Part shown: in pieces, positions 11,960 through 24,340 of the stretch
Layout: every line of letters begins with the position of its first letter
Numbering within the stretch: the stretch's first letter is position 1
Source: Endomychus coccineus
Lineage: Eukaryota > Arthropoda > Insecta > Coleoptera > Endomychidae
Direction: 5' to 3'
DNA length: 64,000 nt
Assembly: GCA_958510875.1 (NCBI GenBank)
Contig: OY294068.1
Span: 74,626,633 to 74,690,632 of the forward strand
Translations under genes and position numbers: made by a program
Notes under the pieces: generated by a model
Databases searched by the model: none
What the model was told of the DNA's origin: nothing
What the model saw: only the letters and a program-made list of their open reading frames with translations

Positions 11960-13555
11960 TCGTTTAGTACAACTGTTTTCATAAATATACGAAGGTTACT
12001 ACTAAGTTTCTTATTGCTCTCATAAACTTTCAAACTTTCAGGGGGGAGGGGGGTAGGGTGTTGTACTGTTTTGTCTCATAAACCCAGCTCCGGATATTCT
12101 CAACAATACCAGTCTACATGTATTCAACTTATAACTGGGAGAAATTCACTACTTAACAGCCTTTAATAATAAATTAGATTTTTTGCAGTGGAAAAAGTGT
12201 TTTTTTGCGGTGATACACAAAATACACCCATTTTCAACCAGGGCTTCAAACCTTTCTTCGGAAACAAAAACTGAATAGGGAAATTTTACGTAAATCTTTC
12301 ATTCTTTCTCGAAAAAAGCCAAAAATTTATTTTTCTTAACTTCTTTTCTATGTTGCGTCACGAAAGATTCAGAAGCCCAACAAACATATAGAATGGAAGA
12401 AATCAAAACTATCCCACAACTTTCCCGCTAGGGGCCCATTTGATCACACAATTAATAATTAATAATTAAACGGCATGTTTTACCCTTTTGTTACAGTATC
12501 TCTAAGACGGCAATAGTTTCGTGAAATTTGAAAGGTGCATTTCGATAGTTAATTGTATTCGTAAGAAGGGTTATTTTATATATTTTATTGAGACATTAAA
12601 CGATAGACTGGTAGCAAACGGAAAATCTTTTTTAAATTTCTATAATTATATTTTCCGCTTGTTATCAGTTTATCGTTTAATCCCTCAATGGGTTAAGCCC
12701 AATCCTAATCTCATAGTGAATTTAATAGGTAATGGAATGGTCCCTGAAACAAAATCTGTGATTAATATAGTACAAAGCAGTGATCTCCAAGGTTCTTTGT
12801 GTGATAACGGATAATTACACTAGCAAAGTTCAATAGTATGATATCTGAGGGACAAACAAATATCTTGTTGAAACCCATGAACAAAATAATGATGGGAACA
12901 AAATTAAGGAAAAGAAGCATGTAAGGGAACGGATGGATGTAATTTTATCCTCGATTTCAACTTTTACCAATTCATTCAATTGAAGAAAGAAAAAGTACTC
13001 TACTGTACCGTTGATTGAAAAAGTTACAGTTTCAATCAACGTCTATATTGAATAACTATACCTATTTTTGAGACCTATTTTTATCTTGAGAATATATGTC
13101 TTGTTTATTTATTGTCTTTGTTTTGTTATATCCATTTTAATGTTTTAACCAGACTTGTCCCTAATTCTACCGAAATCCTTCCTCATCAAAACTTTCCTCC
13201 TTTATTCTTTCCATCTATGCAAAAATACCCCCACTAATTTGGTTTCTGAAAGTTATATTTCATTACATATGTTCAACACCAAACTATTCAAAGCGATATT
13301 GAAACTTACTCAGTTAGATAGTTAGACCGAATGAAAATAAGAAATACAATATTGGCTTTCATATTATTAAATTAGGGTAGCGTTAATTCTGCACTTTATC
13401 GTTGGTTTTGCACAATTAAATATCTAACATCCAATGATATATTTATATTTCATTTCATCTTAGGTTATTTGATTGACCAATCAGGAAAACACATCCTTAG
13501 TTATGTTTCTAAGATGTAACATGTTCAAATACGATCACTAGAAATTGTAGAGAAG
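11960..13555. other. AT-rich stretch without recognised genes
   Basis: Short frames only (such as 12521-12814), none with a motif I can name. A G-rich run lies at ~12040-12055. Confidence 0.35.
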
Positions 13556-13605
13556 TATATATGAAATTCTCGGAAAATAGATCACATTAGCACTTTGTTT
13601 TACAC

Positions 13606-13630
13606 GTTTCGGTCTCACGACCATCATCAG
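13606..13630 (-). ncRNA. Second hammerhead-like core, opposite arm
   Basis: The complement of this stretch reads CUGAUGA-U-GGUC-GUGA-GACC-GAAAC, identical to the plus-strand core at 13854-13878. The bases after GAAAC are shorter and differ (GUGUAAAAC), so stem I and stem III are less complete here. Confidence 0.5.
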
Positions 13631-13848
13631 AAGACTTATTATGTCCAAAACGGGATTTCTTTAAAACTAATTATATTAGCACAAAGCGTCCACATCGCAC
13701 CAATTTCAATTAAAAATGCCTACAATTCCGATTATTCGTAGTTCTGTTCGTTTCGGCGACGTAGGCATTTTTACTTGAAATTCGTGCGATATGGACGCTT
13801 TATGCTAATATAATTAGTTCTTAAGAAATCCCGTTTTGGACATAATAA

Positions 13849-13890
13849 GTCTTCTGATGATGGTCGTGAGACCGAAACGTACGTGAAGAC
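13849..13890 (+). ncRNA. Hammerhead-ribozyme-like motif, complete three-stem fold
   Basis: Read as RNA. Stem I strand GUCUU (13849-13853) precedes the core CUGAUGA (13854-13860). U and stem II GGUC-GUGA-GACC follow (13862-13873), then GAAA (13874-13877). Next come the self-complementary CGUACG (13878-13883, stem III), UG, and AAGAC (13886-13890), which pairs perfectly with GUCUU. All conserved core blocks of the hammerhead are present and all three stems close. The short palindromic stem III is of the kind known in retroelement hammerheads thought to act as dimers. The nucleotide at the cleavage position reads G (UG instead of UH), which would disfavour self-cleavage in this copy. Confidence 0.6.
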
Positions 13891-13934
13891 AAAAATATGT
13901 GTTAATGTAACCTATTTCCCGAGAATTTTATATA

Positions 13935-14424
13935 CAGGTTGTCCCGCATGAGAACCGACACAGAGCAGGAGCATGTAGGGGACCCCAAAATATGATGATT
14001 TAACGCAAACTTATCTCTATACCAAGTTGCACCCCTGAAAAGTTATAGGCCCTCAAGTGGGACTTTATATTTTGAACAAAATTAATATCTCAATAACACT
14101 TCAACTTAGAAAAACCAAATTTGGTACACGTTGTATGCATTCCAAGAGTAATAATCGACAGTGAGTAGAGTTCAGTTGAGTCATTTTAAAGGGTTGATAA
14201 GGGATGGTGCACTCTTTAATTTGGAAGAATTTTTCAACCCAATCGCTATTTCAAAAAATATTACCTTTATTTCATGAGAAATTTTGTTTTAAAACTTTTT
14301 TTACTCTTGTAATTTTTCAATAAACTTTGTCGTTTTCGAGAAAAACGCGTATAAATAAAAGCATATATGGAGCTACGTTATTTAAAATCATCGAAATTTC
14401 AAAAGTTGGCTATAAAATTAAACA
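13935..14424. repeat. Segment starting with a TACAGGTTGTCCCGC terminus
   Basis: It begins directly after the inverted repeat with TATACAGGTTGTCCCGCATG, the same style of end as the CAGGGTGTCCC elements nearby. No matching right end was found before the next repeat. Probably a truncated element. Confidence 0.35.
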
Positions 14425-15286
14425 AAAATTTGATTCTGAGAAAAAAGTTCCGATTAACATATATGCACAGACGCTAAGTTTTTGAGATACAGAGTGTTGA
14501 AATTGAAAAAAAAAAATCGTTTTTTGCGAATATCTCCGAAACCGTTCATCGTACAGAAAACAGCTCTCGTGGGCATTTTCTACTCATTGTAAGCTATGTT
14601 CAGTCGATGAAAAAAAATTTTTTTACTCATAATTGGTGAAGGTTTTGAAGAGGTAGTGGGTGTTTTTCTTCCAAACTTCTACGCCACTGGAAAAAGTACG
14701 GTTTTGAGACGATCATTTGAACCGCCAATGTCTTCTACACAGAAAAGGTGCTCCGTCATAAACTCTGAAAATGACCGTTTTTGAGAAGAATCAGCTTTTA
14801 TGTTGAATAACATGGGCAACTCTTAGAAATAAAATTTATTTTATACTAATTAAACAAAATGTATTTAAACGCATAGAACAAGTAACAAAACCAAAAAATT
14901 GACCATGTTCTTCAACATGAAAGTTGATTTTTCTCGAAAACGGTCAAGTTTAGAGCTTATGACCAGAACCGTACTTTTTCCAGTGGCGTACAAGTTAGGG
15001 AGGTAAATACCCACTACCTCCTCAAAATCTTTACCAATTATGACTGGAAAAAAAATTATCCCTCAGAACATAGCTTATTATGAGTAGAAGATGCTCACGA
15101 AAGCTGTTTTCTGTACGATAAACGGTTCCGGAGATATTCGCACAAAATCAATTTTTTTTTTCAATTTCAACACCCTGTATCTCAAAAACTAAGCGTCTGA
15201 GCATATATATTAATAGGAACTTTCTTTCTCAAAATCGAATTTTCTATCGACTGTTGAAGTTCTGCAACTGAAACCTGGGATACCCT
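14425..15286. mobile_element. CAGGGTGTCCC foldback, copy C (left end truncated)
   Basis: From AAATTTGATTCTGAGAAAAA the sequence follows the arm of the family seen at 22428-24175, including ATATGCACAGACGC and CGGAGATATTCGC blocks. It folds back at ~14860 and ends AAACCTGGGATACCCTG|TA. The outer ~40 bp of the left arm are missing. Confidence 0.7.
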
Positions 15287-16537
15287 GTATATTGTAGAGA
15301 ATGCGATGTATATGTTGAAACAACGACGGGGCAGAACGTTATACATAATGAATACTTAATAAATCCTAAAAATCCTGATGAATCCCTTATAAATCTTCAC
15401 TGAACTCCATTAAACCTCTCTCTATAATACATATAAATCCTAAATCCTTTATCAATCACGTTTTGTTATAATAAATCCTGATACATACAAGTCAACGACA
15501 AAATTTACCCAGAGAAATTAGTTGAACAGGAACGTTTTGAAATAGGATTTGTATGATTTTTATGTAGTTTGTTGTCCTTCTTGGCCGGTTTCTACAGTCA
15601 TGGACTGGATATGTTGAAAGTAAATAGCTATCATGCAAGGCATACAAATTTATTCAAGTTATGAGATCATTGATTATGCTCACTATTCAAGACTATGAAA
15701 ATCAAGTTATTGGATCATCACAAATATTGAAGTCACAAGTAATGAAAAATAATAGTTTATTGAATAACACACAAGTAGTAACTCTCTATAAATAACTGCT
15801 ATATGACGTTATACATGGATTGCTTGATGTTCTTCTTTCTTGACAGAATATGTAAGATCCATGTACCAAGGTTGAAATTATCAGATACAAGAAATTCTTT
15901 GTTTTCGAAAGGAATGATAGAGTTCAATAATCTTCCTCATTATAATAAATCTAGTGAATCTTGTTAAATGTTCAGACACCAACTGTTGACACATATTAGA
16001 GAGCTAAATAAGATCTACTTTCATTCAGTAATAATGTTTTTCTTATTCTGTAAGATTAACTACATACTTACTTTATTGCTAATTCAATAATTGATATAGT
16101 TATTTATTCCAGTATTACTGTATATTAGGAAAACCTCTTTCAAATGAATATTTCTTCTTCTTCTTCTTTTTCTAAATATAGAACAAGTGTCATAGTGTCA
16201 AGTTATTCTTCTTAGTTCAACTAACATACATACTCGAGTAGAGTTATGTTCATTATAATTTTATTTATGAATGCGGTTTTTCGGTTTCCAAAAAAATTAT
16301 ATATTATTTTTCATGCTAACACAAAAAAACCGTGCGTTGGCACAAGAAACTTTATCATAAAGTAAAATACTCGATTTGGCTGAATGCCCGGTTAAAGATA
16401 ATAATACCACTAATAAGATTTTCCTGGATATTTTGCATTACTTGTAATGTATGTTTGTCATTAAAAGTTTCCGCCTGCGTTTTAATCGTTGCGGATTTTT
16501 AAGCACATAAAAATGATTCTTCGAAATACCTACATAT
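15287..16537. other. AT-rich stretch with dispersed AAATCCT words
   Basis: Between ~15355 and 15490 the words AAATCCT/AAATCCC recur at irregular spacing, and similar words return at ~17757-17782. No gene recognised. Confidence 0.35.
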
Positions 16538-17495
16538 AGTCGAGTCAAATACGTATTTCATTACGAAAATTGAACGATATGGACCGATTTTGATGAAACA
16601 AAGTGCATTCGATTCGGGATGACGTCTAGAAAAAAGCTTACCGGTTAGTTTTTTGTGCAAATTAGTTGGTATTTATTTAACCGAAAAATTGACCGATTTC
16701 CAAAATTTCATCAAAACTAACCAGAAATTCTCAGTTAGGGGTTGTGAAGGTTGTTTTTTATGTTAAATGTTTGAAATTTTTTTAAAGGGGGGTCGTTACT
16801 AATTTAAATAGAAAACAAAATCGAATTCTAATTTTTTAATTTGAAATAAATTTCCGTTCATCTAAAATTTCTTTCTTTTTATATTCCACACAGCATCTTC
16901 TACATATACTATGGACATATACGTAATAAAAACCGGGCGGGAGTAGCAGGTAGGTATTTGTCTTAAACTATGGAATCTACACTATACTATAACACAGCAT
17001 CTATCATATAATAAGATCTCTATGACATCCACCGCTTCATAGAGCAGCTGTTCATCTGAACCGGTCCTCCCTCCCATCCCCCCAAAATAAAGACGTGGAC
17101 CACGCTGCTATTGTAATGTAGATACATAATAAATGATCACCACGTGTCACTTACTGTTGGATGCTGCTGTAGTTCAAATTAGTAAAATTTCTCATTCGCT
17201 TTATGTGAAAATTATTTTGTTCTGTGGTTCAGTGAATATTAACAGAATTATTTTTTTAATAATTCAAATACATATTGTTCAATAAATAGAACATTGCTTC
17301 ATTAAAGCATTCATGCTGCAAATTAATAAAAGTGTTTTTCGGTTGAAAACATAATAACAAATTTGCACAAAAAACTAACCGGTAAGCTTTTTTCTATACG
17401 TCATCCCGAATCGAATGCACTTTGTTTCATCAAAATCGGTCCATACCGTTCGATTTTCGTAAGTCGGCCTGTTTTAATACCTATTTGACTCGACT
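16538..17495. mobile_element. Foldback element B (AGTCGAGTCAAAT ends)
   Basis: The left end AGTCGAGTCAAATACGTATT is matched by the right end ATTTGACTCGACT. The arms are about 155 bp and share AAAAGCTTACCGGTTAGTTT and its complement at ~17374-17395. The ~640 bp interior has no transposase frame. The ends match foldback C at 60936-62504 and partly foldback A. Confidence 0.8.
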
Positions 17496-17499
17496 AATA

Positions 17500-20290
17500 T
17501 ACAGTAGTTTTAGCAAAAATCATCTGGCCGCATTTCAGGATAAACTGGCACCTTATTTAGACAATGTAGGAGTGTTGTAGTAGATATCATTCAGCTAATA
17601 ATAATAAAAGAGTGTAAGGGTGAACTTAGGAATGATTTCCAATTTAAATTATTAGTTTTGTCGTATAATAAAATAACCTACCGCTTATTCAACCACGTAC
17701 CTGGAAATAAACAAATAATAGTAAATAATGGATCTTACCGTTAAAGTTCAGAATAATCCGAATAAATCCTGAGAAATCCTTTGATTTGTTGTTCCCCTTC
17801 GGATCATTACAATTTTCATACTTCTTTGGATATCATTAATTTATTTTTATTTCTTCTTTAATTATTGAATTTTGATTTTAGAGGTGGTTCCCAAGCTCTC
17901 AAGGGTGGAGGCAACAATGTTTCTTATTATAGTATGACTTTCATGTCATCAAATCAAATAATTCACACAAAAAATTATACTTACTCAAAACAAACAAAAT
18001 ATAGCATATTTTCTATTGTACCCCTATCGTAGTGGGCATGTTAGGAGTGGAATCACTTATTATAAGATACTGGTTTCAGATTCGTAATCTGTGACCTCAA
18101 AAACATATTCACAATTTGAAATGTTTGACCCACATAGCATTTTGAACACGACTCTCAATCAAATTTTAAAATTCCAGATATGTCGGAATCGGGATTTCTC
18201 GAAGGTATTGCAACAGTTTTTTCCATCTTGTCCTTGGATCTTTAAACGGTTCTTATTGCAAATGTAGGAAACAAATTATTTAATTTATTGATTACTGAAA
18301 AATGATAAGTGAAATTTCTGATTTTAATTGAATTATTTGACAGTAATGGCTCTAATTTGATCAGTTAATTGCTTTCCATTTTCCGTTTTTGGTTAGGAAT
18401 CAATATATTCATCAACGATTTGTCGTAACTATTTACTGGAGGCTCTCAACTCCGTTGTTATAATTTTAGCTCAGAAAAATATTGGCCAGGAAAGAAGAGA
18501 GTGAACAGTTACGGGATATTGATATTTGAAAGCCATTTATCTAGAATGTTTATCGACTAGAGAACTTTCAATTTTTTACAGGTGGGGGTAGAAAGTTGCT
18601 AAATTCCTCCACTAACCATTTTGCTACGTTATAAGTGAGACAATTAATGTTTGAAATTATTGGTCAGATGGAAATATCCGGCTTATGAATTTTAGGTAAA
18701 CAATACAGTATGGCAAGTTTAATTTTGTATTCAAAATTTTTGGAAATTACGTTCTTAATGTGTTAGTTGCCGATATAATGAATTTGAATGGAGAGTATCT
18801 GAAAATCTGCCGTTATTGAGCATGGTTTTTACCGCATTTCTTTGTGCATAATTGAAATGAAATTTTCTTCAAACTGTTCTCAAATAATAACAGTTTTTCT
18901 CCCATAATAATTTTAAGATTTCAGTAGAATTATTGGATGCACTTTTATATGTTATTTGAAGGTTCAAGGATTATTTTGCATTCGATTCGAATGACTCCTC
19001 TATCTTGAAAGTTAAGGGAGCACATTGTATTTTCAATATCATCGAGGATGTATTGATTATTTCGTACTTATTAGTGTTATCGAGTATCCACAGTTGTTCA
19101 ATCTTTCAGTGTATTACTTGAGTCAGTGATAATTTCTGGAATTCATGGGTCGTTTCCACCCTCTAACGGGTAAAAACACATTCATTTCATTTCATTATTC
19201 TGAAGCTAATACCCTAACAGCTTAACAATCTCTAAAAAAAAAGGGAATTTCCAAGCCGCTGTAGAATTAATCCGGAATTTGGGTAATGCTTTTCAACAAC
19301 AATTGACTGTAGTACTATTTGCTTCGTTCGAAGAAAAATGACTTAAAATAAGAAAAGAGGTTGATTTGGTTGTTAAAAATAACGAGGATGAATATGTCTG
19401 GGCTCATCATTTAAATATCATGAGACATTGTTATAAAATGATTGACTCATATACTCTAATAAATCAATCAATCAATGCTGTTTTATGTCACATGAGCAAC
19501 GTTATAACGGTAAGTCAAAAAACAAATAGTGAGGTGAATGAGACAGCATTGTTCCACAAATAGGATACAGTCATGTTAAACTCAATAACGTTATTGAGAG
19601 TGATTAAGAAATTTACCAGTATATTCTACTTGTTCTGAATATATTACATTTTGGTGGTCATATTAGCTGATTCAGGACGATTGAATTCAGAATCACCTTC
19701 CTTGAAGTAATGTTAATGAAGAAAAAAACGATTCACAAATTGGTCACAAATATTCTTATGAACAAATTGACATCGAGTTCGAGCAAACCATCAATATAGT
19801 CCGTCAAAGCGATACATTCATGTGCTGCTATTCAACCTTTTTATTCCAAAGAATAATACAATAATATCGAACTTGATAATAAGACTGATCATTACTCTAT
19901 CTGAGTCGTTCTTCATAAACCTGCTACAATGAGAGGGAGTTACGTTTATTGAAAAATAATGTGCATATCAATTTGATGTGATTTTTTCTGATTATGAAAT
20001 TTTACGGTTATTAATTTGAGCCCTTAGGGTATGGCCTACCTAACTAAAGACTCCGATTTTCTGTCCTCAGGTTTACGTTGGAGAGAAAAAATGCTTGAGC
20101 TTGATGTTACTAGGAAAAAATAAAATTCCACTGATAGTTCAAATAGTTGACGTGAAAAAGATACCACTGAATTTTGTTTGATATTTCTGGTGTGTTTTAT
20201 TCTCTTATAAAATCGTTTTAACCAAAAAAGTCCCGATTTATCACAATTACGTTTTGAGCCTTTACGATCCGGGTCTTCCAACGGACTCAC
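17500..20290. other. AT-rich stretch without recognised genes
   Basis: Nothing with a recognisable protein or RNA motif. A short TTCAT repeat at ~19173-19193 following ACGGGTAAAAACACA resembles a LINE 3' tail, without any coding sequence left. Confidence 0.35.
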
Positions 20291-20294
20291 TCCC

Positions 20295-20670
20295 ATATAT
20301 TTGCACTTTTGGTCCTATTAAAAAAAGTTTCATGCGAAAGTTTTTGCGGAACTTTCGGGATGTGTATTCGAACTGCCGAAAGGAGTGCGACTCAGAGAAA
20401 TATGAACCTAGCTTCTATTTATTTAAATGGGAGAGCACAACAAAATGACGACCGTAGCACCGATTATAACATATATACACATACATATTTTGGAAATCAG
20501 AAAAACCTGTAGAATCCAATGATCGAAAAAATACGTGTCCAAATATAAGCTAGCTTCATATTTTTCTGAGTCGCACTCATTTCGGCGGTGAATGCGTATC
20601 TCAGAAGTTCGCAAAAAATTGTCAAACTTTCGTATGAAACTTCTTTTTATAGGAACAAAGATAAAGAATA
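20295..20670. mobile_element. Foldback MITE, ~375 bp
   Basis: Arms of ~140 bp: AGTTTCATGCGAAAGTTT and GAGTGCGACTCAGAGAAATA on the left are matched by complementary sequence at ~20556-20650. A loop of about 80 bp separates them. No coding capacity. Confidence 0.75.
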
Positions 20671-20699
20671 TGCGGCTGAGTCATTTCGTTGGCCAAACG

Positions 20700-21212
20700 G
20701 GGCTTCTTGAGCGCCCCTGGCCTCGATTCAAAGATCGGAACTTCATCGACCACCGGGAGCTACTGATGGATACACAGGGAATCTCGGTCTGACGTGGTGC
20801 CCCCGATATGAGGCAGGCGAAGCTCCACATTGGGAAGTTCTCGCCTAAACTCTCTAAAAACTTACTCGCTATGAGCAGGAGAAGCCAAAAACTGGTGACA
20901 GGACTCCTCACAGTCATCTGAATGAACATCTACACACAATGAGCATTTTTGAAGACCCAGCGCATAGTATATGTAGAGATGAGGACGATACTGCCTTTCA
21001 CATCCTAACAGGATGTCCAACACTGGGTCCTCTCAGGCTACAACACCTTGGCAGCACACATATGCCACTTGAAGCCATAAGAAATATCAGTCCATGCCTT
21101 CTGCACTACCGTACGCCTACTACACTGATTCTTGCATCAAGGGAAGCGCAATGGACCCAATCAAGCAGTCTAAATGCTTCGGACTTGTCCGCCCCCGTTT
21201 TGATTGATTGAT
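20700..21212 (+). pseudogene. 3' end of a LINE ORF2 with CCHC-like cysteine cluster
   Basis: Frames broken by stops carry MRQAKLHIGKFSPKLSKNLL (~20812), TGLLT and CRDEDDTAFHILTGCPTL (~20970-21020). This is the post-RNase H tail found in two better copies at 37990 and 44065 (there RQAKLFNKKPVPRLSKKLL and CRKYREVGETPSLLECPAL). It ends near a short TTGATTGATTGATT tail at ~21199-21212. It is a diverged relative, not the same element. Confidence 0.6.
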
Positions 21213-22427
21213 TTCGGGTGTAACTCGCTGTGGAGACCATTGCGCTATGCCAATTGTTCACATGGATTTGAAATTTTGCAGATCGCTTGAAAGCAGTGAA
21301 AATAAAAACTGTACTGTTTATTATGCGCTACAGCCCTGTCGTTTCCTTGATATTGATCCAGTTTTTCAGATGAAATTATAGTATTTTCTTGAACCCTAAA
21401 CAATGACTAGATTTATTTTTCTGGTTATTAGTCATTTAACGAGCAGAAGTGTCTGAAACACTTGTTTCAAAATTTTAATGTCACACTTACGCCATCAAAG
21501 TTTAAAATGACCTCTTTAGATTGAGTTGATTGCTCCGTGATTCAAAAGTAAGGTTGACAATAAGTAGTCTTGGCAGAAAAATATAATGAACATAGAGTTG
21601 TAGAACGCACGTTGTCAATTTGAATAAACATTCAATGAACAAGAATTCAATTTATAGTCTTCACAGTTTCACGTACTTAGTTGCTTCTAAATCATTTGCG
21701 ATGTATGTTCTGTTACTACGAGTGTTAGCTGTTTCCCCGGGTGAAGTTCGATCTTCACTTTCTTCAATTTTGCATACTTAAAACTTGAAAATAATAAGAA
21801 AGTCTCTGTCTACACAAGATTTCGAAAAAAAATTACCTCAACCCACTTTTTACCCTTGGAGCAAACAAGTGTCGATCTTGATAAAATTTTATACAAATGA
21901 CCTTCAAAACAAAACGAAAATCACTTTCTACGTAAGATTTCAAAAATGAGCCCATCCCTTGAAGCAGATAAGTACCGATCTCGATGAAGTTTCGTACACT
22001 TGACCTTGAAAGCTAGGGGAAAGTCATTTTTTAATGCGATTTTAAGAAAAGGTACCGAACTCTCTTACTCACCCTTTAAGGCAGACAAGTACCGGTCATG
22101 ATCGAAGTTTACACACTTGATCTTCAAAACAAGAGGAAAGTCACCTTCCACATGAGATTTCGAAACATCTACCCAATCCCCCTTTCCCAACCTAAAACAA
22201 ATACATACCGATATCGATGAAATTGTGTACACGAGAAGGACAAATTCACTTTTTGAATGAGATTTTGAAGAAACTACCTCAACTCTTTTCGCCAAGCATT
22301 ACATCAGACAAGTACCGATCTATATATCATTTTGCTCATTTGAACTTCAAAACATGAGGAAACTCACTTCCTGAATATTTCTAAAAAAACCACCTCATTC
22401 CCTATCTCACTCCTTGGAGCAGATATA

Positions 22428-23246
22428 CAGGGTATCCCAGGTTTTAGTAGCAGAACTTCAACAGTCGATAGAAAATTTTATTTTGAGAAAAAAAGTTCCT
22501 ATTAAGATATATGCACAGACGCTTAGTTTTTAAGATACAGGGTAGGGTGTTGAAATAGAAAAACAAATTTCGTTTTTTGCGAATATCTCCGGAACCAATT
22601 ATCATACGGAGAACAGCTTCTGTGAACATTTTTTACTCATAGTAAGCCACGTTCTGTGTGATAAAAAAATTTTTTTTAGTCTTAATTGGTAAAGATTTTG
22701 AAGGGGTAGTGGGTGTTTTTCTCCCCAACTTCTACGCCACTGGAGACAACCATTGCAACCGCCAATGTTTTTTAAACAAAAAAGGTACTCTTAGTTATAA
22801 GCTCTAAAGTTGAACGTTTCCAAGAAAAATCAACTTTTATGTTGAAAAACATGGTCAATCTTTTGGTTTTGTTACTTGTTCTAATGTTTGAATAAATTTT
22901 GTTTAATTAGTAAGAATTGACCATGTTTTTCAACATAAAAGTTGATTTTTCTCAGAAACGGTCAACTTGAGAGCTTATGATCAGGGTACCTTTTTTGTGT
23001 AGAAAACATTGGCGGTTCAAATGATTGTCTCAAAACCGTACTTTTTGTAGTGGCGTAGAAGTTGGGGAGAAAAACACACACTACCCCTTCAAAATCTTCA
23101 CTAATTAAGAGTAAAAAAAAATTGTTCATCGCACAGAACATAGCTTACTATGAGTAGAGAATGCTTACAAAAGCTGTTTCTTGTACCATGAACGGTTCCG
23201 GAGATATTCGCAAAAAATTTATTTTTTTTTCAATTTCAACACCCTG
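22428..23246. mobile_element. CAGGGTGTCCC foldback, copy A (right arm truncated)
   Basis: It begins TA|CAGGGTATCCCAGGTTTTAG inside the minisatellite, runs through the family's arm, folds back near 22890 and stops at CAACACCCTG. In other copies the arm continues from this internal word with CTCAAAAACTAAGCG. Copy B follows four bases later. Confidence 0.75.
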
Positions 23247-23250
23247 TAAA

Positions 23251-24175
23251 CAGGGTGTCCCAGGTTTTAGTAGCAGAACTCCGAGCGTCGATAGAAAATT
23301 TGATTCTGAGAAAAAAAGTTCCTATTAACTTATATGCACAGACGCTTAGTTTTTGAGATACAAGGTGTTGAAATTGAAACAAAAATTTCGTTTTTTGCAA
23401 ATATATCCGGAACCGTTTATCGTACAGAAAACATCTTTCGCGAACATTTTCTACCCATAGTAAGCTATGTTCTGTGCGATAAAAAAATTTTTTTTTGTCA
23501 TAATTGGTGAAGATTTTGAAGGTGTAGTGGGTGTTTTTCTCCCCAACTTCTACGCCACTGAAAAAAGTACAATTTTGAGACAACCATTTGAACCGCCAAT
23601 GTTTTCCACACGAAAAAGGTACTCTTAGTCATAAGCTCTAAGGTTGACCGTTTTCAAGAAAAATCAAATTTTATGTTGAAAAACATGGTCAATCTTTTGG
23701 TTTTGTTACTTATTCTAACGTTTGAATAAATTTTGTTTAATTAGTAAGAATTGACCATGTATTTCAACATAAAAGTTGATTTTTCTCGAAAACGGTCAAC
23801 TTTAAAGCTTATGATCAGAGTACCTTTTTTATGTAGAAGACATTGGCGGTTCAAATGGTTGTCCCAAAACCGTACTTTTTCCAGTGACGTAGAAGTTGGG
23901 GAGAAAAACACCCACTACCCCTTCAAAATCTTCACCAATTAAGAGTAAAAAAAAAATTTTTATTGCACAGAACATAGCTTAGTATGAGTAGAGGATGCTT
24001 ACAAAAACTGTTTCTTGTACCATAAACGGTTCCGGAGATATTCGCAAAAAATGAAATTTTTTTTCAATCTCAAAAACTAAGCGTCTGTGCACATATGTTG
24101 ATAGGAACTTTTTTTCTCAAAATCAAATTTTCTATCGACTGTTGAAGTTCTGCTACTAAAACCTGGGACAACCTG
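23251..24175. mobile_element. CAGGGTGTCCC foldback, copy B (complete)
   Basis: It begins CAGGGTGTCCCAGGTTTTAG and ends CTAAAACCTGGGACAACCTG|TA. The arms are about 430 bp with a turn near 23730-23760 (GACCATG/CATGGTC). There are no long frames apart from arm shadows. Flanking minisatellite sequence resumes at once with TATCGATATT, consistent with a TA target. Confidence 0.85.
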
Positions 24176-24340
24176 TATATCGATATTGATAACATTTTGA
24201 AGCAGTCTACGTGAACCTCCATTTTTCATTCCTATCAAGAATCAAGAAAAAGTCGCTGTGACATGAGATTTCCGAAAAAATAACCATAACCTTACCCCAC
24301 CATTGGAATGATCGTAGCAAAGCTCGAGGAAATGTATATA

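Larger units (their letters stand above)
13556..13934. mobile_element. Inverted-repeat element carrying hammerhead-like cores on both arms
   Basis: Two arms of about 180 bp face each other around a ~15-30 bp centre near 13740-13760, with almost complete complementarity (for example TAAAAATGCCTAC at ~13713 against its complement at ~13764, and AAGACTTATTATGTCC at 13631 against its complement at ~13838). Each arm contains CTGATGATGGTCGTGAGACC followed by GAAAC, reading outwards. A terminal Penelope-like repeat in head-to-head arrangement, or a foldback MITE, are the two readings. Confidence 0.75.
21720..24340 (+). repeat. ~105-120 bp minisatellite, interrupted by a foldback
   Basis: Degenerate head-to-tail units share GAGCAGA-AAGTACCGATC, TCGATGAAGTTT, CACTTGA-CTTGAAA, GAAAGTCACTTTC and GAGATTTCGAAA. 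The CGATC word recurs near 21747, 21872, 21977, 22093, 22210 and 22316, then again after 24178 (TATCGATATTGATAAC). Copies diverge strongly. The interruption is the element pair at 22428-24175. Confidence 0.75.

Noticed and set aside
23236..23583. 115-codon minus-strand frame
   Set aside because: It lies in the arm of foldback copy B; its translation is arm sequence with no protein motif, and other copies do not keep it open.
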